64,000 nucleotides of DNA. Origin: Emcibacter nanhaiensis. Lineage in GTDB: Bacteria > Pseudomonadota > Alphaproteobacteria > Sphingomonadales > Emcibacteraceae. The stretch is taken from assembly GCF_006385175.1 (NCBI RefSeq), contig NZ_VFIY01000018.1:620001-684000 (forward strand). The letters run 5' to 3'. The position numbers and the translations under genes were made by a program. Under the pieces are notes generated by a model. That model was not told the origin of the DNA. It saw nothing but the letters and a program-made list of their open reading frames with translations, and ran no database searches. This document shows positions 40,808 through 48,875 of this stretch, piece by piece. Position 1 is the stretch's first letter; every line of letters starts with the position of its first letter.

Positions 40808-41563
40808 CTACTTTTCTTCTCTGCTGGCCACTTCCAGGTCCAGCAGCGAAGCCCCCGGAATCCGTTCCAGAAGGTCCATCCGGCTCAGGGCGCGGGAGAA
40901 TATCTTCAGCGCCAGCTGGGCATGCTCGCGGGCCAGGGCTTCCGCCCGCTGTCCCTGCCCTTTTTCAATCGCCTCAAGCAGGTTGGCATGCTGATACTGG
41001 CCGAACCGCAGCAGTTCGATGTGCTCACGGGAATCGCCACCGGTAAACGCGAAGGCATTGGGACCGGAGAACGGCAGGCTGGACACATGGCCAAGCGAAC
41101 GGTTCAGCATGGCGCTGTCGGCAAGTTTCAGGAGTAAGTCGTGAAACTCGCCGTTCATTTCCTTGTATTCCTCCACCAGCAGGGCGCGGTCATCCATCCG
41201 GATAATTTCATCCATCGTTTTCGTGACCTTGCGCAGGGGCTCCAGTTCCTCTTTAGACAATCGCTTTTCGGCAACACGGCGGGCGGCCAGACCTTCCAGC
41301 GCACCCCTGATCTCGATGGCGTCATGCACGTCCTGAATGGTGAACTGGCGTACCGTGAAGCCACCCCGCGGCAGGGTACGCAGGAACCCTTCATGTTCGA
41401 GAATCGTCAGGGCCAGACGCACCGGCGTGCGGGAGATGTCGAGTTTTTCCACCACCGCCAGCTCGGACACGCGCTGGCCGACGGCGAATTCGCCCCGCAG
41501 AATCATTCTGCGGATTTCCTGCAGAGCCTGAACCTGTTGGGGGGAACGTGGCGTCGTCTTCAT
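40808..41563 (-). CDS. GntR-family regulator, FCD type
   Basis: 251 aa. Winged helix at 12-75 (LRGEFAVGQRVSELAVVEKL, then ISRTPVRLAL) and an all-helical FCD ligand domain with the metal-binding type residues in MNGEFHDLL and later His-containing helices. VanR, the vanillate repressor of Caulobacter, belongs to this class. It converges on folD (2-bp gap) and diverges from the enoyl-CoA hydratase gene. It is the best local candidate to bind TTGCATGCAA sites. Confidence 0.87.
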   Translation of the reverse strand: MKTTPRSPQQVQALQEIRRMILRGEFAVGQRVSELAVVEKLDISRTPVRLALTILEHEGFLRTLPRGGFTVRQFTIQDVHDAIEIRGALEGLAARRVAEKRLSKEELEPLRKVTKTMDEIIRMDDRALLVEEYKEMNGEFHDLLLKLADSAMLNRSLGHVSSLPFSGPNAFAFTGGDSREHIELLRFGQYQHANLLEAIEKGQGQRAEALAREHAQLALKIFSRALSRMDLLERIPGASLLDLEVASREEK

Positions 41564-41903
41564 TTCGAATCCGAAATGTATAGATTATTGTCGAAACACA
41601 AACTCACGGTGATGTCCTGACCTCTTGGTAACCTTTTATTTCTGTTATATTTTCCGGTGCAGCGCCGCCCTCCGGCAGCGATCAGCCATATTGCATGCAT
41701 TATGCTTTGCCGCAAGTTGGTCCGTCAACGGGAAATATCTACATTTACAGAAACATCAAAAGGTTAGAGACTGTTCCCGGCGGCAGGGAAGCAGGAGTTT
41801 AGTTACAAAGGATACAAATATTTTGTCCTGCGCCCCGTCTGGTGGTATCACCACAGAATATTCCGGAAGATTTATGGCCGAAAGATTTATGGGAGTTCCA
41901 GCA
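41564..41903. promoter_or_regulatory. 340-bp divergent promoter region with a TTGCATGCAT site
   Basis: No gene is supported here. A 9/10 match to the island palindrome (TTGCATGCAT) lies at 41691-41700, between the GntR gene and the hydratase. A small hairpin TGGTG-GTAT-CACCA lies at 41840-41853. The rest is AT-rich leader. Confidence 0.5.
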
Positions 41904-42704
41904 ATGACCGAGACCCAGACCAGCGAAGAGCCCACTGTCCTTGTGGAGGAGAAAGACAACGACATCCTGTTGATCACCCTCAACCGGCCCCGCTCCCGCA
42001 ACGCCCTGAACCTGCAAGTCTGGGAAGAACTGGACGCGGCGGTACGGAAGGCAGAAGGAGCCACCCCGCCCCGGGCCGTGATCCTGACCGGCGCCGGCGG
42101 CTTTTTCAGCGCCGGCGGTGACCTGAAAAGCACCCCGGCCCTGGGCGACGGCGCTTTGGCCCCGGCGGCGCGGCTGGAACTCGGCCAGAAAATCATCCGT
42201 CGGCTGCATGACCTGCCGGTTCCGGTCATCGCTGCGGTGGAAGGCGGCGCCTACGGCATCGGCTGGAGCCTGGCGCTGGCCGGCGACCTGATCATTTCTT
42301 CGGACGAGGCAAGATATTGCGCGCCGTTCCTGAGCCTGGGCCTGGTGCCGGACGGCGGTTGTGTCTGGTTCCTGCGCCGCAAGCTCGGCGCCTACCAGGC
42401 GTCGGAAATTATTCTATCCGAGCGGGTGGTGGACGCAAACGAAGCCTCTGACCTGGGCCTGGTCAGCAAACTGGTGCCGGCCGGCAGCGCTATCGATACC
42501 GCCATCAAAATGGCCGCCGGATTCGCCAAGGGCAACCGCCATTCCGTGGAACTGACCAAGCGGCTGATGCGCGACGCCGATGGCAGCGACCTCGCCGCCA
42601 GCCATGCGCAGGAGCTGGCCTATTGCAGTATCTGCCAGACCGGACCGGAAGTGGCGAAAATGCGGGCCGAACGGGCCGCCAAGGCAAAAGAGAAAGAAAA
42701 ATAA
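41904..42704 (+). CDS. Enoyl-CoA hydratase/isomerase family protein
   Basis: 266 aa from the ATG at 41904 (GGGAG at 8-nt spacing); the longer upstream frame is not used. Crotonase-fold motifs: LNRPRSRNALNL, the oxyanion segment FFSAGGDLKS and AAVEGGAYGIGWSLALAGD. The active-site Glu pair of hydratases is not obvious. It precedes a CaiB-type CoA transferase by 50 bp. The substrate may be an aromatic side-chain acyl-CoA, but this is inferred from position. Confidence 0.87.
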   Translation: MTETQTSEEPTVLVEEKDNDILLITLNRPRSRNALNLQVWEELDAAVRKAEGATPPRAVILTGAGGFFSAGGDLKSTPALGDGALAPAARLELGQKIIRRLHDLPVPVIAAVEGGAYGIGWSLALAGDLIISSDEARYCAPFLSLGLVPDGGCVWFLRRKLGAYQASEIILSERVVDANEASDLGLVSKLVPAGSAIDTAIKMAAGFAKGNRHSVELTKRLMRDADGSDLAASHAQELAYCSICQTGPEVAKMRAERAAKAKEKEK

Positions 42705-42754
42705 CTCCTTTACTGCCCGGCACGGCTAATCAAAAAAAGAGGGATATAAGCTTC

Positions 42755-43975
42755 ATGCGTGCACTGGATGACATTATTGTTCTCGACCTGAGCCGGGTGC
42801 TGGCCGGGCCTTGGGCGACCCAGACCCTGGCCGATCTCGGCGCCCGGGTCATCAAGGTGGAAAAACCCGGCGCGGGGGACGACACCCGTGGCTGGGGACC
42901 ACCGTTCCTGACTGACCCTGAAACGGGCGAGCGAGACGATGCCGCCTATTATCTCTGCGCCAACCGGGGCAAAGACTCGATCACCGTCGACATGTCCACC
43001 CCGGAAGGCCAGGACATTATCCGCCGCCTTGCCGAAAAGGCCGATGTGCTGGTGGAAAATTACAAGGTCGGCGGCCTGAAGAAATACGGCCTCGATTACC
43101 CTAGCCTGAAAGAGATCAATCCGAAACTGGTCTATTGCTCCATCACCGGCTTTGGCCAGGATGGTCCCTATGCACCCCGGGCCGGCTATGATTTCATGAT
43201 CCAGGCCATGGCCGGCATGATGAGCGTGACCGGCGAGCGGGACGACCTGCCCGGCGGCGGCCCGCAGAAGGCCGGGGTCGCGGTTGCCGACCTTGGCGCC
43301 GGACTCTATGCCGCGGTCGCCATCCTCGGCGCCCTGCACCAGCGCGGCCGAACCAGCAAAGGCCAGCATATCGACATTTCCCTGCTCGACGCCCAGGTCT
43401 TCAACATGGCCAACCAGGCGCTCAGCTATCTGGTCAGCGGCACGGCCCCGAAACGGCTGGGCAACGGCCACGCCACCGTGGTGCCGTACCAGAGCTTCCC
43501 TACCAGGACCGGCCATATGATCATTGCCGTCGGCAATGACAACCAGTTCCGCAAACTGGTCACGGTGCTGGGTCGGCCGGAAATGGCCGACGATCCCCGG
43601 TTCCGCACCAATGGTGACCGGGTTGAGAACCGCGACGCCCTGATCCCGATGCTGGAGGAGATGACCCGTGAGCGCCCCAGCGGCGAACTGTATGAACTGC
43701 TGGAGAGTAGCTCCATCCCCTGCGGGCCGATCAACACTCTGGAGGATGTATTCCAGGATCCCCAGGTCATTGCCCGCGGATTGCGCAAGGACCTGCCCCA
43801 CGGCAAACATGGCACCGTGCCCGGGGTGGCCAGCCCGCTGCGCCTGTCCGACTCGCCGGTCAGCTATGACAAGGCGCCGCCGCTGCTGGGGGAAAATACC
43901 GACGAGGTGCTGGCTGACCTGCTGGGACTCGGTGAGACAAAGCTTGGCGACCTCCATGACAAGGAGATTATTTGA
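42755..43975 (+). CDS. CaiB/BaiF family (class III) CoA-transferase
   Basis: 406 aa from the ATG at 42755 (GAGGGA upstream). Family signatures are LDLSRVLAGPWATQTLADLGA, VIKVEKPGAGDDTR and the catalytic Asp within KDSITVDM-type context followed by LVENYKVGGLKKYGLDY. These enzymes move CoA between carboxylic acids. Co-transcribed with the upstream hydratase; substrate unknown. Confidence 0.9.
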   Translation: MRALDDIIVLDLSRVLAGPWATQTLADLGARVIKVEKPGAGDDTRGWGPPFLTDPETGERDDAAYYLCANRGKDSITVDMSTPEGQDIIRRLAEKADVLVENYKVGGLKKYGLDYPSLKEINPKLVYCSITGFGQDGPYAPRAGYDFMIQAMAGMMSVTGERDDLPGGGPQKAGVAVADLGAGLYAAVAILGALHQRGRTSKGQHIDISLLDAQVFNMANQALSYLVSGTAPKRLGNGHATVVPYQSFPTRTGHMIIAVGNDNQFRKLVTVLGRPEMADDPRFRTNGDRVENRDALIPMLEEMTRERPSGELYELLESSSIPCGPINTLEDVFQDPQVIARGLRKDLPHGKHGTVPGVASPLRLSDSPVSYDKAPPLLGENTDEVLADLLGLGETKLGDLHDKEII

Positions 43976-44066
43976 CCCGGGATCGGCAATAACTTGATTC
44001 ACGTCATGTGAAAAAATCGGAAAAATAGAGTATACTGGCGGCTCAATTCGGTAAATGAGGTGCAGC

Positions 44067-45440
44067 ATGTCTATTCCAACCCCGGACCAGGCCCTCATCG
44101 GGGCCCTTGAAAAATACGCCCGCCCCCTTGGCGGCGATTTGCAGGATTATGACGAAATCATCGACGCCGCCAGTGACAGGCACTTTGTCCTGATCGGCGA
44201 AGCATCGCACGGGACGCGGGAATTCTACCGCGCGCGGGCGGAAATCACTGAACGGCTGATCTCGGAAAAATCCTTCGATGCGGTGATCGTCGAAGCCGAC
44301 TGGCCGGACGCCTATCGCATCAATCGTTACGTCACCCAGATGAATGGGGATGAGTCTGCCAATGAGGCGCTCGGCGACTTTGAACGGTTTCCCACCTGGA
44401 TGTGGCGCAACCATGAAGTAGAGCATTTTGTGCACTGGCTGCATGACTATAACCTGCGTTATATCTCCTCCAATCCTGACCAGGCCCGGCGCACCAGGCC
44501 GGTCGGCTTCTATGGCCTTGACCTCTACAGCATGAATACCTCCATCCATGCGGTGATCGACTATCTGGACCAGATCGACCCGGAAGAAGCGCGCAAGGCG
44601 CGGCTGCGCTATGGCTGTCTCTATCATTTCATGGATGATCCCCACTCATATGGGCGCGCCATGGACAGAGGTCTGGCAGCTTCCTGCGAAGATGACATTG
44701 TCGCGCAACTGATGAAGCTCCGGGAAAAATCCATTTCCTATCTGGCGCGGAACGGTGTCCCCAACGAGGAACATTATTTCAGCGCTTTGCGAAATGCGGA
44801 ACTGGTCAAAAGCGCTGAGGAATATTACCGCGCCCTGTACCGCGGACGCCAGAACAGCTGGAACCTGCGCGACAAGCATATGTTCGAGACCCTGAACAGC
44901 CTGTCCGACTATCTGGAAGAACAGCTGGGCCGCCGGGCCAAAATCGTGGTCTGGGCCCATAATTCCCATGTGGGCAATGCGGCGGCCACCGAGATGGGGC
45001 GCCTCGGCGAGTTCAACATCGGCCAGCTGGCCCGGGAACATTATGGCCGCGACGCCCTTTTGGTGGGTTTTTCCACCTGTTACGGCACCGTAACAGCGGC
45101 TAATAACTGGGATGAGGACCCGGAAACCCAAATCGTCCGTCCGCCGATTGCCGGCAGCTACGAGGAACTGTTCCATCATGTGAATCACAAGAAGTTCCTG
45201 CTCAACCTGCGGGAAGACGGTGAGGTGGTGGATGGGCTGATGACGCCCCGGCTGCAGCGGGCGATCGGCGTGATCTACCGGCCGCAGACGGAACGGCAAA
45301 GCCATTATTTCGACAGCTGCCTGCCGGAACAGTTCGATTTCATGATCCATTATGACGAAACCGAAGCGGTGGAGCCGCTGCCCACCGTCATGCACCGGCA
45401 TAAGGGCGAACTGGACGAAACCTATCCGTCGGGGATCTAG
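44067..45440 (+). CDS. Erythromycin esterase-family protein
   Basis: 457 aa from the ATG at 44067 (GAGGTG upstream). Conserved Glu/His motif VLIGEASHGTREFYRARAE, then VIVEADWPDAYRINRYV, GFYGLDLYS and KIVVWAHNSHVGN. The family includes EreA macrolide esterases, but most genomic members have unknown substrates. Its place in an aromatic island may mean it acts on another ester or lactone. It has its own upstream region with TATACT at 44031-44036 as a possible -10. Confidence 0.85.
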   Translation: MSIPTPDQALIGALEKYARPLGGDLQDYDEIIDAASDRHFVLIGEASHGTREFYRARAEITERLISEKSFDAVIVEADWPDAYRINRYVTQMNGDESANEALGDFERFPTWMWRNHEVEHFVHWLHDYNLRYISSNPDQARRTRPVGFYGLDLYSMNTSIHAVIDYLDQIDPEEARKARLRYGCLYHFMDDPHSYGRAMDRGLAASCEDDIVAQLMKLREKSISYLARNGVPNEEHYFSALRNAELVKSAEEYYRALYRGRQNSWNLRDKHMFETLNSLSDYLEEQLGRRAKIVVWAHNSHVGNAAATEMGRLGEFNIGQLAREHYGRDALLVGFSTCYGTVTAANNWDEDPETQIVRPPIAGSYEELFHHVNHKKFLLNLREDGEVVDGLMTPRLQRAIGVIYRPQTERQSHYFDSCLPEQFDFMIHYDETEAVEPLPTVMHRHKGELDETYPSGI

Positions 45441-47032
45441 CCGTCCCCGGCAATCGCCTCATAGGAAAGGCGCAGGTCACGCTTCAAAATCTTGCCGCTG
45501 GCGTTCTTGGGCAGCGCCTCGAGCGCCACGATATATTTCGGGCATTTATAGCCGGCGAGCCGTTCCCGGCAATAGGCCAGGAGCTCATCAATCTGGACAT
45601 TCGCATCCGGCTTGCAGACCACGGCCGCCGTCACCGCCTCAATCCAGGTCGGATGGGGCACCCCGAACACCGCCACCTCGGCCACCGCCGGATGGGTGAA
45701 GATCACCTCCTCCACCTCGCGGCTGGCGACATTTTCCCCGCCGGTCTTGATCATGTCCTTCTTGCGGTCGACCACATAGAGATAGCCGTCTTCATCCATG
45801 CGTCCAAGGTCACCGCTGTGGAACCAGCCACCGCGGAAAGCTTCGGCGGTTTTTTCCGGGTTATTGTAATAGCCGAGGGTCGCCTGGGGGCTGCGATGGA
45901 CAATCTCGCCCACTTCCCCTGGCGGCACAGGATTATCGCCATCATCCACCACCCGGGTTTCCACATTGAGGGCCGGCCGGCCGGCGGAGCCCAGCTTGCG
46001 GAGCTGGTCCCCGGGCCCGAGAATGGTCGCCACCGGGGCAAGCTCGGTCTGGCCGTAAAAATTATACAGCGCCAGATCGGGCAGCCGTTCGCTCAGCTCC
46101 TCGATAATGGCAGTCGGCATAATGGACGCGCCGTAGTAACCCTTGCAGAGGCTGGAGAGGTCCACCTGATCAAATTTGGGGTGGCGCAGCAGGGCGATCC
46201 AGATGGTCGGCGGGCAGAACAGCTTGGTTACTTTTTCCCGTTCGATGGTCGCGAGAATTTGTTCCGGGTCCGGCCCCGGCAGCAGGATGCTGGTCGCCCC
46301 AAGGTAGAGATCCGGCGACAGGAAACAATCGAGCTGGGCGCAGTGATAGAGCGGCAGCGAATGCAGATCCACGTCCCCGGCCGTCATATTGCCGTCGACA
46401 ATGCAGCTCACATACTGGGCATAGAGCGCCCGGGCGGTCAGCAACACCCCCTTAGGCCGGGACTCCGTGCCGCTGGTGTACATCAGCTGCACCGGGTCAT
46501 CGTCATCAATCTCCACATAGCGGGCGTCAGTGTCGGGATGGTCAAACCAGCTCTCCACATTCTCCCAGCCCGGTGGCACGTCTGTCCCGGTATGGGGAAT
46601 GAAGGCGGTGAATTTTAACGCCAGGCCGGCCTCCGCAATGGCCTTCCCGGACAGCTCCACCAGCGCGTCCTCCGCGATCATGGCGCTCACCCCGGCGTCG
46701 GACAGGATATAGGCCACTTCGGTGGCATGGAGCATGTAGTTGATCGGCGTCATCACCGCGCCAAGCCGGGCCAGGGCAAAGCGGAGAATCACAAAGGACC
46801 GGTTGTTATGGGACAGCAGCGCCACCCGCTCGCCCTTGCCGATGCCCTTTTCCCGGAGAGCATTGGCGGTGCGGTTCACCAGCTCATCCAGTTCCGCAAA
46901 TGTGTCCCGCTGATCGCCGTAAACCAGCGCCGTTTTGTCCGGCAGGCGCCGGGCGCTGCGCCGTAACAGATCGCCCAGTTGCTGACTTCTGGTTTGGTTG
47001 ATCGTCGCCTGAAGGTCCTGGTCCCCGGTCAT
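45437..47032 (-). CDS. AMP-forming acyl-CoA synthetase/ligase
   Basis: 531 aa from the ATG at 47032, which has a perfect GGAGGT; an ATG at 47044 is also in frame. The phosphate loop is MYTSGTESRPKGVLL, the adenine motif NFYGQTE, the hinge WFHSGDLGRMDEDGYLYVVDRK in part, and the catalytic Lys is in PKNASGKILKRDL. It activates a carboxylic acid as CoA thioester. It overlaps the preceding gene by 4 nt (convergent) and diverges from a crotonase gene, an arrangement suiting a feruloyl-type side-chain route, though CaiC-like substrates are equally possible. Confidence 0.9.
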   Translation of the reverse strand: MTGDQDLQATINQTRSQQLGDLLRRSARRLPDKTALVYGDQRDTFAELDELVNRTANALREKGIGKGERVALLSHNNRSFVILRFALARLGAVMTPINYMLHATEVAYILSDAGVSAMIAEDALVELSGKAIAEAGLALKFTAFIPHTGTDVPPGWENVESWFDHPDTDARYVEIDDDDPVQLMYTSGTESRPKGVLLTARALYAQYVSCIVDGNMTAGDVDLHSLPLYHCAQLDCFLSPDLYLGATSILLPGPDPEQILATIEREKVTKLFCPPTIWIALLRHPKFDQVDLSSLCKGYYGASIMPTAIIEELSERLPDLALYNFYGQTELAPVATILGPGDQLRKLGSAGRPALNVETRVVDDGDNPVPPGEVGEIVHRSPQATLGYYNNPEKTAEAFRGGWFHSGDLGRMDEDGYLYVVDRKKDMIKTGGENVASREVEEVIFTHPAVAEVAVFGVPHPTWIEAVTAAVVCKPDANVQIDELLAYCRERLAGYKCPKYIVALEALPKNASGKILKRDLRLSYEAIAGDG

Positions 47033-47220
47033 GTTTACCTCCATTTTTTTATTCCTTTGTCATTAAGGTAGCATGTCAGCTATTGAAGTCTATCCGCTTT
47101 TCCCATCTTGTGGGACTTGCCAACCCGCTCCGGCTGTATTATCCCCTAGAAAGGGAGCGCCGCCCGGCGCACTGTATCAACGCCGGGCTAACCAAAGCCA
47201 AAAAAGGAATCGGACAGGAT

Positions 47221-48009
47221 ATGGACTATAAAACCCTTGATGTGGAGCTTAAGGATAACATCCTGAAAGTGACCCTCAACCGCCCCAATGACGCCAACAG
47301 CATCAGCCTGCCGCTGGCCAAGGAACTGATGGACCTGTTTACCCGGGAGTGCGAAAACCCGGAGATCCGGGCGGTGGTCCTGACCGGCGCCGGCAAACTG
47401 TTTTGCGCCGGCGGCGACCTGGAAACCATGCTGGCCCAGGGCGAAAACACCAAGGTCTTTCTCAGGGAACTGACCAGCTACCTGCATGCCGCCGTCGCCC
47501 GCATGAGCGTCATGAATGCGCCGGTGATTGCCGCCGTCAACGGCACTGCCGCCGGCGCCGGCATGGCGCTGGCCTGTGCCGCCGATCTTGCTATTTGTGA
47601 GGAAAGTTCCCGCTTCGTGCTGGCCTACACCAAAGTTGGCCTGGTGATGGACGGCTCGTCAAGCTGGTACCTGCCGCGCATCGTCGGCCTGCGCCGGGCG
47701 ATGGAGCTGGCGCTGGACAACCGCATGCTGTCCTCTCAGGAGGCGCTGGACTGGGGAATCATCAACCGGATCGCCCCGGACGGGGAAGTTGTCGATCATG
47801 CCATGGAATGGGCCAAACAGCTGGCCAACGGGCCGACCGGATCCTTCGGCGTGGTGAAAAATATGCTGCGGCAGTCCCTGCAAACCGACCTCGACCGCCA
47901 GCTGGAAGTGGAGTCCATGCTGATGTCCGCCGCCGCCGAGAGCGACGACGGCCAGGAAGGGATGCGGGCCTTTTTCGAAAAACGCCCGCCCAACTTCAAA
48001 GGATCTTAA
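47221..48009 (+). CDS. Enoyl-CoA hydratase/isomerase family protein
   Basis: 262 aa from the ATG at 47221; the upstream extension from 47083 is leader. Crotonase motifs: LNRPNDANSISL, LFCAGGDLETM and AAVNGTAAGAGMALACAAD. It differs from the one at 41.9 kb and is divergent from the acyl-CoA ligase, so the two probably act in sequence. Hydratase, isomerase or hydratase-lyase activity cannot be separated by eye. Confidence 0.87.
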   Translation: MDYKTLDVELKDNILKVTLNRPNDANSISLPLAKELMDLFTRECENPEIRAVVLTGAGKLFCAGGDLETMLAQGENTKVFLRELTSYLHAAVARMSVMNAPVIAAVNGTAAGAGMALACAADLAICEESSRFVLAYTKVGLVMDGSSSWYLPRIVGLRRAMELALDNRMLSSQEALDWGIINRIAPDGEVVDHAMEWAKQLANGPTGSFGVVKNMLRQSLQTDLDRQLEVESMLMSAAAESDDGQEGMRAFFEKRPPNFKGS

Positions 48010-48024
48010 TTCAGGGGCAACTGA

Positions 48025-48438
48025 TCAGGCCGAAGCCCGGGCCGAGTCCATACGCCACAGGAAGGTGGAAATATTTCCGGTTCTGAGCTGCTGCGGCGCG
48101 GCCCGGCGGCTCATGCGGCGACCGCCTTCCTCCAGGAAACCGCGCACCAGCACCAGGTCTGACCAGCGGGTCAGGCCGATCACGTCGCCGGAGGACCGGG
48201 CCAGCCGGCGCACCGTCCGCCACAGGACGGCATCTTCACCGGCGATATCCAGAGTCTTTAGGCCCTGGGCGGTCATTTCCCGGGCAAACTGGCGGGACTT
48301 GGGCAGCCGGCTGTCATAGACCGCGAGCCGGGCCTTTTCCCCGGCCGTACCGGCCAAACTGCGGGCGGCAGGCCCCAAGGCTACGGCCATGCCGGCCATG
48401 CCGGCCCCTGCCATCAGGTTTCGTCTTGTGATGTTCAT
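48025..48438 (-). CDS. Small Tat-signal protein in the flavocytochrome operon, unknown function
   Basis: 137 aa. N-terminus NITRRNLMAGAGMAGMAVAL has the twin-arginine pair and a hydrophobic core ending near AGTAG, so it is probably exported folded. The mature part is about 105 residues, basic, with no family I recognise and no Cys for haem. Its start overlaps the cytochrome gene stop by 4 nt, so it is tightly coupled to the flavoprotein and cytochrome. An accessory or maturation role is inferred. Confidence 0.7.
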   Translation of the reverse strand: MNITRRNLMAGAGMAGMAVALGPAARSLAGTAGEKARLAVYDSRLPKSRQFAREMTAQGLKTLDIAGEDAVLWRTVRRLARSSGDVIGLTRWSDLVLVRGFLEEGGRRMSRRAAPQQLRTGNISTFLWRMDSARASA

Positions 48439-48875
48439 TCTTTAGCTCCCTCCAAATAGGCGGCGATCTGTGCCAGTTCCGCATCGGTGACATCGACCCG
48501 GGTTTGCGGCGGCATGGCGACCTTACCGTGACGTACTACTTCTATCACATATTGTGCCGTCAGGTCAGTACGATTGGCGAGCAGGCCGCTCTCCGGCGGA
48601 TAGCCGGCCTCGACCCGCTGTTTGGTCAACAGATTGGTGCCCATCCCACCCGGCAGGTGACAGGCGCCGCAGCGGTTGGAGAACAGAACCTCCCCGTCCG
48701 CCGTCGATGTGGTGCGGTCGCCGTCCGGCAATGCCGCCCGCATCTGATACTGCGGCACCATGGCGCCCGGTGAATTGATCGGAATGTCCGCCGCCGTTTT
48801 CTCAGGCGCGTTATCGCTATCATTACAGCCCGCCAGCACCAACCCGGACAGGAAGAGTATGGCTATCCTTTTCAT
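48435..48875 (-). CDS. Lipoprotein cytochrome c, electron acceptor of the adjacent flavoprotein
   Basis: 146 aa. Lipobox LAGC (Cys17), haem site CGACH (69-73), probable Met ligand in AMPPQT (Met121). Its start overlaps the flavoprotein stop by 4 nt. 4-Cresol dehydrogenase and eugenol hydroxylase pair a VAO-family flavoprotein with a small cytochrome c in this way, so this should be the cytochrome subunit. Confidence 0.88.
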   Translation of the reverse strand: MKRIAILFLSGLVLAGCNDSDNAPEKTAADIPINSPGAMVPQYQMRAALPDGDRTTSTADGEVLFSNRCGACHLPGGMGTNLLTKQRVEAGYPPESGLLANRTDLTAQYVIEVVRHGKVAMPPQTRVDVTDAELAQIAAYLEGAKE

